Source: Sphagnum compactum
Lineage: Eukaryota; Bryophyta; Sphagnopsida; Sphagnales
Reading direction: 5' to 3'
NCBI GenBank assembly: GCA_965153455.1
Contig: OZ234495.1
Location: forward strand, 19,278,875-19,342,874
Length of the DNA: 64,000 nucleotides
A model generated the notes under the pieces. It was not told the origin of the DNA. It did no database searches and saw only the letters and a program-made list of their open reading frames with translations. The translations under genes and the position numbers were made by a program. Shown here one piece after another: positions 49,341 to 60,271 of this stretch; the stretch's first letter is position 1, and the number at the start of each line of letters is the position of its first letter.

Positions 49341-49758
49341 AGCAATACCAGCCCTTGGACCAAATGTGAGGATAAAAATCATAGACCAAATCTATGCAGA
49401 AAGGTATAAGAAATATCTGTGTTTTCATTGGTTTGAACATTATGCAAAAGGAAATTCTAAGGTTTAAGCACGGCCAAGACATACCAAATTCCCACAAGCT
49501 CAAGCTTAATGCATAAGAGGTTCAACCCCACAGCCTACATAAAAATAATAGATGTCATGTTGATGTGGAAAGACTTTGAGGATTTCTACAAACTCATTGC
49601 ATCTATCGAGTTCCTTTGGGAGCATGCATTTGCAAATTTTCTAGCCCTAACTCAGTTCTTATTTTCTTGGGTTGAATTCAGGAAGTCAAGAGATGTACCT
49701 CTACTAGGGCCTAATTTTGAACCTCCAACTCCTTGAAAGCGAAGGCTAAGAGGGGAAA
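49341..49758 (+). pseudogene. Open-frame fragments before the CENP-B-like transposase
   Basis: Two adjacent plus-strand frames read like coding sequence: LIKQAVAIPALGPNVRIKII... to a stop at 49467, and a 75-codon frame from 49509 with LWEHAFANFLALTQFLFSW. I do not recognise a family. They may be the decayed 5' part of the same transposon, a second transposon ORF or a captured gene piece. Confidence 0.3.
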
Positions 49759-51645
49759 ATGATACAAATTGTGCTTCATAGACGGGGGAGCAGCACCACA
49801 AGGCCAGCCAACAAGGAGAATGTGCCCCCAGAACCTAGAATCATGCCTATTGAACTTGATGAAGCCCCAATACAAAAAGCAGCCCAGGTTACTCAATTTC
49901 TTACAACATCAGTGAGGGGCAAATGGACAAGTGAAGCTTTGGAGGAAACCATGGAAGTAGTTGAGGAAGGTACTTATTCTTTATGGGAGCTAGTCGGATA
50001 TTTCACATACCTTTAAACTCTCTTTTTGACCATCTAAATGGATGCACCCGGAGTGGGAAAATGGGGTCACTAGGAGTGTTGACGGAAAAGGAAGATGTAG
50101 TAGTCTATGAATGGACTCTAGCAATGGGGGAATGTGGCTTGTCAATATCACTAAACCAAGTTAAATTCAAGGTTGCAAAACTGATTCAAACAAGGGTGAC
50201 ACCATTTTGAGATGGCATACCTGGAAAAACTTGGTGTGATGGTTCAAGAATCAACATTTGAATGTGGTCATAAGGCAAGCTGAAGGACTTGAAATGTGCA
50301 AAACACAAGGTCTGATAGTTGCTTGTTGCAACAAACTTTACACAAACTTGGTGTACATGCATGCAAACAAGCAGGGGCATGGGTGCTGGCTAGGAGAGGG
50401 TCTAATATAGTTTATACTACCATCCCAAAATTTCGAGAATGGTTGATTATAAATTGTGTTGTCAATGCAGCAAGTGGGAGTCTACCAGGCTTCTACATCT
50501 TCAGAGGGGAATGGTTGATAGACAATTACATTAAGTTATGCAAACCAAGTACATGCATGGCTACACAAAAGAAGGCATGGATGATTTTTTTTTGTTTAAA
50601 GAATTTTTATCTTTCTTCAAGCGGTCTGTTCCATGTGGAGTATTTACAATCAATCGACACTTACTGGTTCTAGACAACCATGGTAGCCATGTAATCCTAG
50701 AAGTAGTAGAACAAGCCCACAAGTTTGGATTGGTCATGATAACTTTACCTATGCATACTTTTCATGCCCTTCAGCCATTGGATGTTTCATGTTTTAAACC
50801 ATTTAAAACTGCATTTCAAAGGGTTAGGGATGCAACAATGGCCAATAAAAACTACATGGAACTAGACAAGATTATTTTAACCAAATGGGTGGACTAGGCT
50901 TTAGAGCAGGCATTGATAAAAATGAATATCAAGTCTAGTTTTAAAGCAGTAGGTGTATGGCCTTTGGATCCAAATGTAATGACCAACAAATTTCAACCTT
51001 CAAGCCTCTACACAACAGGGCCAAGTAATGAAGGAAATGAAACATATAACACATCAAATGAACAAGATGATTAAAGCCAAGGTGAGCAAGATGAAAGAGA
51101 ACATGCACAAGATGATTAGGGCCAAGGTGATCAAGGTGAACATGAACAACAATATGGAAAGGAAGTTACAACCACATATATCTTCAATATACACACATTA
51201 GTTCACTAATCAGGTTCGGGTTGTTCTAACCTAAACCTAAATACTGCACAACATTACTATGGAGATATGCCTCATAACCCTCCCATGACAGAAGATAGGG
51301 TAGAAGAAAACCTAATAGTAAAGCTAGACAATTTAGTCAAGAGCAAGTGTAAGAAGAACAAGTTTCTTTGAATTTGATTCAAGATACCATGAGAATGCAC
51401 TAATTATTGTCGCTTCCTCATCTACTTGCAAAACAGACTAAAGGAAAAGAGCCATTAGTGAACTATTCATAGTTTCATGTCATGACCAGTGCTGAATACT
51501 TAACAATTATGCGTAAGAAGGTTATGGAGAAGGCACTTGCAGAGACCATTAGGGAAACACATCGCAAGGAAAGAAAGAAAATAGGGCGAAAAAATCTGCA
51601 ACTTATTTCAATGCAGATGAATGGGCATTTCAGCATGTAGCTATT
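49759..51645 (+). pseudogene. Decayed CENP-B/pogo-type (DDE_1) transposase
   Basis: Domains appear in the expected order across several frames. A psq-type helix-turn-helix starts GKWTSEALEETMEVVEEG (49919-49972). A second DNA-binding part follows after a frame change near 49985 (FHIPLNSLFDHLNG, then GIPGKTW and RQAEGLEMCK-type words to 50310). The catalytic region has WVLARRGSNIVYTTIPKF and ASGSLPGFYIFRGE (50388-50511), then after another shift LLVLDNHGSHVILEV, ITLPMHTFHALQPLDVSCFK and AVGVWPLDPNV (50663-50980). A charged C-terminal piece, TSAEYLTIMRKKVMEKAL, lies at about 51484. Stops and frame changes exclude an intact protein. HTH plus DNHGSH plus QPLD defines the CENP-B/Tigger/jerky-like group. 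Terminal repeats and a TA target duplication were not found. Confidence 0.8.
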
Positions 51646-51934
51646 AGAAGTGCAAGAAAAGATTTTGAATACAATTAGTTTGCAACAATTGTCAAGGAAG
51701 CATGGCAGCATCTACATGAACATTTGCGAGCTTCTTGGGTTGCACAAGGGCCTAAGATCATTCTAATTATAAGATTTTCAGGTTTATTCCAACACAATGG
51801 GAGGCAAGGTTATAAGTAAGGGTTAGACTATTTGCTCGTGGTCACGTTGCATCGTGCTTGCCTCGTTCTAATAAATAACTAGAACAAAGGAGGCGGGGTT
51901 AGGGTTTAAGAAGATCACCAACATTTGTAATTAA

Positions 51935-52556
51935 AACCAGAACTAAGAAAATCGCCAACAACTACAACTAAGACCACAACTAGCAGGATTGCCAGCAATT
52001 GCAACCAAGACCATGAATATCAAGATCACGAGCAAGAAGGTTGCGAATAGTTGTAAGCACAAGAGATGCAAGATTCGAACCACCAAGATCAAAATCATGA
52101 TGACTAAGACAATCACTAATAGTTTTAGCAAAGAAGGAGGAGAAGGAAGACAATAATCGACATGAGTATCATGACCAAGAGGCTCACGAGCAGTTGCAAG
52201 CACAAGAGATGCAAGACGATGATGACTAAGATCAAAATCACGACTACTAAGACGATTGCTAGTAATTACAACCAAGAAGGAGGACAAGGAAGATGATGAT
52301 CAACATGATGACCACGACTAAGAAGGTTGTGAGTAGCTATAAGCACAAGAGATGCAAGACGACAACTGCCAAGATCAAGATCACGACGACCAATATAGTT
52401 GCTAACAACTATAACCAAGAAAGAGGAAAAGGAAAATGACAATCAACATGAGGACCGCGACCAGGAGGGTCATGATTAGCTGCAAGCATAAGAGATGCAA
52501 GATGACAACCACCAAGACCAAGATCACTAGTAGCTACAACTAAGAAGGAGCAAGCT
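51935..52556. repeat. Tandem array with an exact 143-bp period, about 4 units
   Basis: The word AAGAGATGCA(A) starts at 52061, 52204, 52347 and 52490, three successive steps of 143 bp. Units share CAAGATCA, ATCACGA and ACAACCAAGAAGGAGG-like words. Because 143 is not a multiple of three, a conserved protein repeat is unlikely. No sequence similarity to the ~142-bp array upstream of the transposase is visible. Confidence 0.9.
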
Positions 52557-54112
52557 TGAAACACTTGAATTTCAAGCAATTTAGTTCAAGAACTATACCG
52601 GCAGCAACTCGATCACCTGATCTCCAAAGAGAGGAAACATGCACAAAATTTTGGTAGACGTAGTTGAAGGAGGAGGTGGCAATGGCCAAGAGCGGGTGGC
52701 AAAATTAAGGTTTCGCCCTTTCTTGCCCCTGTCATCGTTGATTGAAAAAACATATATATTTTTAATCATGTCCATTGAAACCAAAGATGAACATTTTTGT
52801 GGCCTTTCTTATTCGTCTTTATGATGCATTCAATATTTGTGAAGAGGGTAACAATGTTCGGTCATGGATCATTAAGCATTTGCTCATGCATGAACAAGAT
52901 GATGCTCATGCATTGCTGAGTGATCAAGGAATTTTCTTGTTGTGTTTTTGACCCCCCAACATTAAAATATGCATAACTTGCTCATTTCTTGAACTTTTTT
53001 TATGATTAAGCACCCTTGGATGCACAACTCTGAGGTCTACAACTTTTATTTGAGCTTTTGCTGCAATGGAGCAACATCTGAGATGCATAAGCTTTATGAA
53101 CCTTTAAGTGTTTGTTCACCGGTTGCTCTACCTTAGTGTTAATTGTTCCTTCAGCCTTACCTCATGAACATGAAATATTGAATTCAATAAAAATCAAAAC
53201 TAAAACAATTTTGTGAAGTTTGGGGGCTTGCTTTTGGTATTGTTGGAAAGCCTTCAACAAGTGAGATTTAATGGAGGCAATTGTGTAATTTTAAAATCTA
53301 AGCTGTGTGAGATATTTAATTTTTGAGTAAACTTTTTAATAGAAAATATTCTCTTCATCAAAATTGGGCTTTATCTTCAGGATCATGTTCCCACTTGGGC
53401 TAGTCACAAATGTCACACTAATAAACATGAAAAAATGAATAATATAAGGTGGGACACTATTTAATTGCCACCACTTGGGCCAATCAGAATTAGTCATTTC
53501 TGTGCGAGAGATCATTGTATCCTATGGCAATTTAGATATAAATAGAACCAAGAACTTGGTAAGAATTTGTGTGAAGAGATTGGTGGACAATGGAAAATAA
53601 ATAAATAAAAGGAAAAAATATGGCAAGGGAACAAGAGAAGAAAAAAGAAAGGATTGAAGTCCAAACAAAACACCACCTGAAACCACAGAACACACAATGG
53701 GGAGCCCTAAGAGAAGAAATCACTAAACTTAAGACCTAAACCCATCACCAGTAGCATGAAGCAAATTGTGCAAGGAGATGAGCCAAAAACCTGGAAAGAC
53801 ACCAAGCCTAAAAAGCCTCTCCTGCTGTCACCACTGGCTGTGGCAAGAGAGTGGGGGTCTGAACTCTCTAACAAGTTGGAGACACCGTCAACCTATAAAA
53901 TGAACATAAAATTGAAAGAAGACAAAGAATCCTGATGTCCTTGCTCTTGAAAGTGATACTCCAAACATAATGGCTGTGATAAGATTTTTTTTTAACCGTC
54001 TGGGCCAAAAGATTATTTTTTTACTTAGTACAGTTAACCGTTCTGAGAAAATTGAAGTAAAGTTTCTTTTAGCAATTTTTATTTGCAGCTGAAGCAACAA
54101 TCATTCCATAGA
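52557..54112. other. Spacer, no supported gene
   Basis: No domain-bearing frame or repeat was recognised. Confidence 0.45.
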
Positions 54113-54232
54113 ATGATGTAGAAAAAGTGACAAGCATTGCTAGGGAGATTTAGCCAAATCTGACTGTAAACCAGATGTGAAGAATAAATCTTTAATCATA
54201 TTTTTGCCTACACACTGAAAAATTCTGGCGGT
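54113..54232 (-). repeat. Dispersed palindromic repeat, copy G
   Basis: Minus orientation and diverged: GGGAGATTTAGCCAAATCTG, CCAGATGTGAAGAATAAATC, TTTTTGCCTACACACTGAA. Confidence 0.5.
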
Positions 54233-54489
54233 TTTACTTTTTTTTTTCCCCCTGGCTTATGGCAATTGAAAACTTTCATCTTCACTTCGTTATATTTTTT
54301 TTAATCTCTTTTTTGACTAAATTTCGCCAATCAAAAGAAAAAGGCTGATGGGGAGAGATTGAGATTTGTCACTGAATCAATCTGGGTGAAGGAGATTTGT
54401 CTCTTCATGGAATAGAGATTTGGTGGTGGTGTCTAGGAGCCAGAGTTTTGTTTTTTTGGGGTTAAAATTGCACCACTTAGTGACAAAAG

Positions 54490-54523
54490 AGGGGGCGGAG
54501 GGAGGGGGCGGGGTGGGGGAGGG
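54490..54523. repeat. G-rich tract, possible G-quadruplex
   Basis: Six or so G runs of three to five separated by one or two bases, which satisfies a standard G-quadruplex pattern. Confidence 0.7.
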
Positions 54524-54654
54524 CTGCAACTCGTACAAAGGATTGTTTCTGGATAAATTGGCCCACATCCATCATGTTTCGAGGGAACAAAGATGTTACA
54601 TTTCATTTTTAAATCATAATTTTTGCACATTGCCAGTTTGAATTTTTTTTTACT

Positions 54655-54853
54655 TCTCTCCAATTTCTAGCCAAATTTGGCTAAGATCTCTGCTGGTACG
54701 AATTTTTAAAAAACTTTTCTCTAACTTTTAGCAAAAAATTGGCAAAAATCTTATTGTGGTTTGAAAGAAAATCTACTTTTATCTTATGACCTCTAGCCAA
54801 ATTTGGCTAAATCTTCTTGTGGATGATAGCCAGTATCTCACAAATTTGAAAAC
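54655..54853 (+). repeat. Dispersed palindromic repeats, copies H and I
   Basis: Two plus-orientation copies side by side, each with the exact palindrome AGCCAAATTTGGCT (54669-54682 and 54795-54808). The second continues with AAATCTTCTTGTGGATGATA and CTCACAAATTTGAAAAC, close to the family consensus. Confidence 0.75.
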
Positions 54854-55977
54854 AATAAACCCTAGTAGTAGCAGAGCTCAATACTAGTCTCAACCCTATT
54901 TTCTATACTCAAGATTGTTTTCTTTAGAAGAGGTCAGAGTATACTTTCCAGAGAAAACCCACATCAGAATGATCCTCATTATTATACCAAACTCTTCTAC
55001 TAATACAAAAGATCATGCAGTAGCTGCAGCTTGCTGTTAGGACTAGAATTTCATATTCAATCCCAACACATATAACAGTGCAAAGTTTTATGCTGTGATT
55101 ACAACTAGTGCTAGTTATTTGAAGAACCCTATTACAAATTGTATGACATACATTGTTTAGAAACTACTCCTGCAAAGCTGATGCTGGAAGCACCAGCTGC
55201 TCTTCAGGATTGCAAAGTTGATGCTGGTAGCACCAGCTGCTCTTCAGTATTGGCAGCAGCATGAGCTAACAATGCTGATCCATTACAGTCTGACGTAGCT
55301 AGCTGTGGGTTTCCAGCTCAGGGAAGCTGCGAAAGTGCAGATTGATTCTCACACAACACATCATTCCACATTCCAAACCCAAAAATCCGAGGAACTCCAC
55401 TGCAAGATGAATTAGTCACAATATTCTAGAAAATCCCCAAAACCCAAGAACTCCACAAGATAAATCACACAATATTCTAGCTAGTAAATCCAAAAAATCC
55501 AAAAACTCCACAAAAGATGAATTAGCCACATTCAAGTAACTCCCCAAAATCCAAGGCCTCCAGAAAATGAAGCCGAGCATTCACAGCTCCTTACAAAAAG
55601 GACTAATTTATTTTTGTTCGCACACAGCAAGCTGCGGATCATCCGTGCATGACCCCTAGTGAGAACTGTTTCTCTGATGTTAAGCACGGTTTTAAGAGAA
55701 AGACAGACAGACAAACAGACAAACGACTGAGGATGGCAAGCTGCTGCAAGAGAGTGATACTATTCCATCACACGGGTCCAGCTGGAGTTCCCTGGATGAT
55801 CAGCTTCCAAACCTCCTCAGTAGACAAGTAGAGAAGAAAACACCACTTGTATGTAGAGACAGAAACAAAAGCTTCTTCTACGGCATATAAGCAGGTACAC
55901 AGACTTTGCTGCAGACCAGATACAGCTAGTACTGAATACTCTTGGCGATTTCATCAGTACGAGCAGCAAGCGTATAC
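54854..55977. other. Spacer and 3' flank of the plantacyanin gene
   Basis: A 40-bp direct duplication (GCAAAG.TGATGCTGG.AGCAC) starts at 55172 and 55212. CCAAAA...AACTCCAC words repeat loosely at 55380-55530. An ACAGACA-type microsatellite lies at about 55699-55725. The part nearest 55977 is probably plantacyanin 3' UTR. Confidence 0.45.
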
Positions 55978-56613
55978 TCAAATCACCTGCAAAGCAAGCT
56001 TCATGCCGGCTTCGCAATGGCCGGGGATGCTGCACATGAAGAAATACCTCCCTGGTCGTCCCAGGTTGAAGACAGTAGCGCCGTCGGTGTGTGTCACGGC
56101 GCCAGCACTATCGCACAAGTCGTACTGCTGCTTGTTTACTCTCACCACATTATGAGCCTCCGCGTTGTACACGAACTCTGCAACACACAAAACATCACAC
56201 AGATATACACACACAAACTCCTGATCAGTCCTCCCACAATCACACAAGCAATCTATACCTAGTCATACCCACACATCACAGAGATCACTAGAACAGTTTC
56301 CAGCTGCTGTCGACTGCAATATTGCAGGAAGCTGCAAACAACAAGCTGATACTTTCTGCGACTGCATGACGAAGCTCAAGTATGTGTGAGTACTCTGCAA
56401 AGGTCGAGACTTACGGATACTGTCACCCACGACATACGAAGTGCCCTTGTTCCAGTTGGCGAAAGAGGTGCGTGAGTATGGGTAGTTCCAAGAAACCGTG
56501 TATCTGGTTCCAGCTGCAGCAGCTGGAAGCTGGACTAGTGCTGCCAGCAAAGCTACCACCACCACTAGTAGCATTCCCTGCAACCTGCTCATATTGCCTG
56601 CAGCAACTGCCAT
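55978..56613 (-). CDS. Plantacyanin-like blue copper protein, secreted (2 exons)
   Basis: Exons 56613-56415 and 56177-55978 join across a phase-1 intron (donor C|GTAAGT, acceptor TTGCAG|AG) to give 132 residues. Residues 1-34 are a signal peptide with a long Val/Leu/Ala core ending AAAA. The mature part, GTRYTVSW onward, is about 98 residues, the size of plantacyanin (basic blue protein), with no membrane or Pro-rich tail. Type I copper ligands are all present: His75 (EAHNV), Cys115 (FMCSIPG), His120 (PGHC) and Met125 (AGM). Met as axial ligand separates it from stellacyanins (Gln). Cys88 and Cys121 can form the usual disulfide. The family carries out electron transfer in the cell wall or apoplast and has been linked to cell signalling and pollen-tube guidance; the role here is inferred. 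An internal ATG at residue 8 is an alternative start. Confidence 0.93.
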
Positions 56614-57609
56614 GCCTCTTCCCCAGCTGCAGGTGCTAACTGAAGGGGAAAAAAAAAACCAGATGCAACACTGGCACTAGCTGCACTAGATGCAATAACA
56701 GATTATGATGCAACAACAACAATAGATGATCAATGCAACAACAGATGCAACAGTTGGCTGAATTGCAGCAGTGCTTGCTAGCTATAAAAATTTTGCGTGC
56801 ACAACAAGAGATGAAGTTTGAGAGTGATTCTGGTGTAGCCAGCTAGCTATGAGGACATGATCAGGCAAGTCTGCAGGGGAGGAATCGTGAGCAGAAAATT
56901 TATAGGGCACTGGCAGTTGGGAGATGATGATCCATGGTAGGTGATGGGCAGATAGAGATGTGTAGCTGAGATTCATGGGGGTAGGTGATACCTAATATTA
57001 TGCTGTCGGCGCAGTTGAATGCAGATCAGAGTGTGAAAGGGGGATCGGATCAGAGTAGTAGTAGATCAGGAGTCAGTAAGTAGAGAGCTCAAAGTCCACA
57101 AGTGCAGTTTTTTGCAGTGAAATTATATATTATTATACTGGTAACTGTATGTATATTATATAAGACTCTGCAAAAACCCAAATTTGTAGTGGGAACACTT
57201 ATTAATTGCTCTGTTGCAAGCCACACTCTACTTCTGACACTAATTCCAAAACATCATCCCGCAATCTCTTGACTTTCTCACCAACTTTTTGGCAAGGTAA
57301 ACGAACTTATTACAAGTAGCTGCACTGCTACTACTGCTGTTGCATATATGTTTTGCTGCTAATCAGCTTGTACGAAAACGCTTTGGCAATAAACCTAATG
57401 TCTCAAAGTGCACAAACCAAGGAGTGCTGTTTGGTGGGTTTAGGGTTTCTGGCGACCCACAAAAGAAAGCCAGTGCTAACAGGTGTACAAAAAGCCTCTG
57501 TTTTTTTCTTTTCAGAAAAAAAAAATGACCCAAATTTACCACATTATGAGGATTTGATTTTTTTGTAAATTTCCATATTTGGACAATAGGTTCTTGCATC
57601 AGCACATAG
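56614..57609 (-). promoter_or_regulatory. Upstream region of the plantacyanin gene
   Basis: On the minus strand CTATAAATTTT at 56905-56895 is a good TATA-box candidate, placing a start near 56870 and a leader of roughly 260 bp. GATGCAACA words repeat loosely at 56690-56755. Another TATATAAT lies at about 57160. None of these is shown to be used. Confidence 0.35.
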
Positions 57610-57719
57610 TGGATTTTCAGAAAATTTCTACTTTTGTTCATCACCTGTAGCCGAATTTTGGCTAAGTCTTCTTGTGAAGGATTGCCAGTCCAACTACCGC
57701 ACCAAATTGAAGAAAAAAA
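57610..57719 (+). repeat. Dispersed palindromic repeat, copy J
   Basis: Plus orientation: TTCATCACCTGTAGCCGAAT, then TTTGGCTAAGTCTTCTTGTG, then CGCACCAAATTGAAG. The central palindrome is degenerate. Confidence 0.6.
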
Positions 57720-58035
57720 GAGAAACCTGTATTTAAATTTTTTGTTGCTATTTAGCTTGGACTCATCTTTTGCAACAACTTAATATTTCAAGTTGCACAA
57801 AACCAACTAGTAGCACTGTTGTACTATATTTGGCTGATTAGCTTTGCACTAATCTTTTGCAAAAAGTTAGGATTCAAATTGTACAAAACCAAGTGACAAT
57901 CTTGTATGTTTTGCTACTCATCAGCTTGCACTAATGTTTCTCAACAACCTAACCAAAGTGCACAAAATTACTCTACTTCATATGTACATAGCTAAAGTTC
58001 AAACAATTATAAACTTATAAAGGCTGTGATACCGC

Positions 58036-58210
58036 AGTATATAGCCAAAAAGTGCTAAAATAAGGCTTTTTAAAGATTTTCAATAGCCGGAATTCTACCG
58101 ATTCTTGAAAAAATCACCAGATTTCTATTCATGGCTCACGTGTTTTCATATAGCCAAATTTGGCTAAATCTTGCTCTGGATTCATCACCACTTTGGCTAT
58201 ATCACAATAC
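58036..58210 (+). repeat. Dispersed palindromic repeat, copy K
   Basis: Plus orientation, one of the fullest copies: AATAGCCGGAATTCTACCGA, ATCACCAGATTTCTATTCAT, the exact palindrome at 58152-58165, then GATTCATCACCACTTTGGCT and ATCACAATACTG. Confidence 0.7.
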
Positions 58211-60271
58211 TGACAACAACAACAAATTTTTTTTAAAAATTATTTTTAAAAAAAAAAAACACCACTACTAACTGGTTAGAACTTAGAAGTGTGTTGGTTG
58301 CCAATTACTAAACTTGAACTAATTAATATGAAATGTGAGAAAATTTTCTGACAGTAATCATTGGCTAATTAGCTCCAAGTGACTCAAAAATGTTGCTGTA
58401 CAATACTGATGCTCTGAACTTATGAATATTGATTATACACTTGCCCCCTGTATAATTCTCCGTATTCTTTCTCACATCTGCAACTGCATCAAGTACACCC
58501 ATAACTGCAGCTGATTTCTTGACTTTCTAATGTTGTTATAACCTGTAAGTAGTCTTTTGGGAACACGCAGGTACATCGTACAAATACACTACAGTCCATG
58601 GAGACCAGTTATCTTCTGATTCTTTATACTGATTTGTAATTATCATGAATCATGATCATGTATTTTTGTTGTACCTAAGTTTTAAATAACGGATGCCTTG
58701 AACTTAGGAAATGCTTTCCTTGGAAATTAGTCATAAAAGTTTTACACACATTTTGATCTGCAAGATAATCTTGTCTTGCAGCTGGTACTCGCAGTTATGA
58801 CACCCTGATGGGTTCTTTGTTTTGGAGTTCTGACGCCGTTTATTATAATGTTTGTGTGTCAGCTTGGCTTGTGCAGGCTCATAAATGTATCCTGTAAGTG
58901 GTCATCAGTGCTCTGCAGCAACCCATGTCTGTTTGTCATTCGTCCAAGTTGCGGCTGAGTCTGATGAAATTCAATCTTTCTACAGCCTATTATTTCTTAT
59001 AGTAATAGCAACTCAAATAATTTCTCTCAACCCTTTGTGACTTGTTTGGTGATCTTTGATTCTTCATCAGCTTTGTCATGATAAAGTATTTAAGATCTTT
59101 GGGGGAGGGGGGGGGGGGTGGGGGATCTATTATATCAACTCTTCGACCTTGTATCACATTTATGGGAAAAAAGAAAACACCCTCAAATTTTCATCTTTCA
59201 AACCAGCTCTAGCACAAGCTGCTTACCTTCAAGCTGAGCACTCCACTAAATCTTCATGTCTTTTTTTCATTTTTCCTTGGGATGAAATCCTACTAAATAC
59301 TTTTTTGCAAGCAGCTTCTCAATGCTTTTGCTCACATGGGTTTCTTGACAAAATGGACAATAAACTTTAAGACTGTGTAAACAGCTTCATCAAATGTTTT
59401 CTGAATCTACCGATGAGCCTGTCTGCTCCAGTCATTGTTGCTCAAGCAGATTGTGTTCAGATTAGTGTTGCATAGTTTTGGTTTCTTGGTTCTCAATCTG
59501 GTTCCCAGTAGCCACTAGACCTGGAAATTCAAACCACTGTGGAGCGAGTATTGAAAAGGGACTCGGATGTAACTTGGATATCAGATATTGAACACCTGCA
59601 AGTAGTAAATTTATTGACACCTTGACCCTCGGTTATCTTTTGTGTGAGAACTGGTCATGAGGTCTGGATCCTTCCTATACTTTTAAATACGTTACAACTG
59701 GGGATGGGGTGAAATGGTGCAAACAAGGTCAGGTTCTTAGGCTTTAGTCTAGGGGGTTTATGTATTAGTAGCTAGGATGTCTAGGAAACTAAAAAGATCT
59801 AGAGATGTAGGTTTCTCTTATTGTGGGTGGCGTTGGTTTTAAAACACAATAATAGTTTTAGGTTTTTCTTGAAGATTACAAAGGCCCAGAAGTTAGGGCT
59901 GGGTCCATTTCTCATTTCCATGCATATTAACTTCTTGCATTTGTTTTTTTTTTGTTTGGGCGCAGATGGAAAAAAAAAATTTCCATTGTAGAACAAGGAG
60001 AACAAAGGTGAGCAAACCAAAACCGGGTCAACACCTCAACCCGGTCAGCCTACCACCTGATTTTACATTTCCTAGTTACTTGGTAACACCATCTAACCTT
60101 GAGGTCATTGCGAGCACAGATAGCAAAGCGTTGGCACCAAAGTTGATCAAACTGGGAAATAGCTCAAATTTGGCCTAAAAAGGAGTTTTGTCAACCTCTA
60201 ATCTAACTCTATTCCAATGAAGTCTATCATAATCTATCAAGCCTTCTCAAATGGTACACCCAAGTTTAGTA
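58211..60271. other. Spacer, no supported gene
   Basis: A G-rich tract lies at 59100-59124 and a T-rich run at 59943-59953 that might mark the poly(A) tail of the adjacent minus-strand LINE. A CTTGCAG|CTGG acceptor-like site near 58781 opens only a few codons. Nothing else was recognised. Confidence 0.4.

Noticed and set aside
59943-59953. T-rich run as the poly(A) tail of the LINE
   Set aside because: It is more than 300 bp from the last LINE coding block, with similar runs throughout the window and no target duplication to confirm it.
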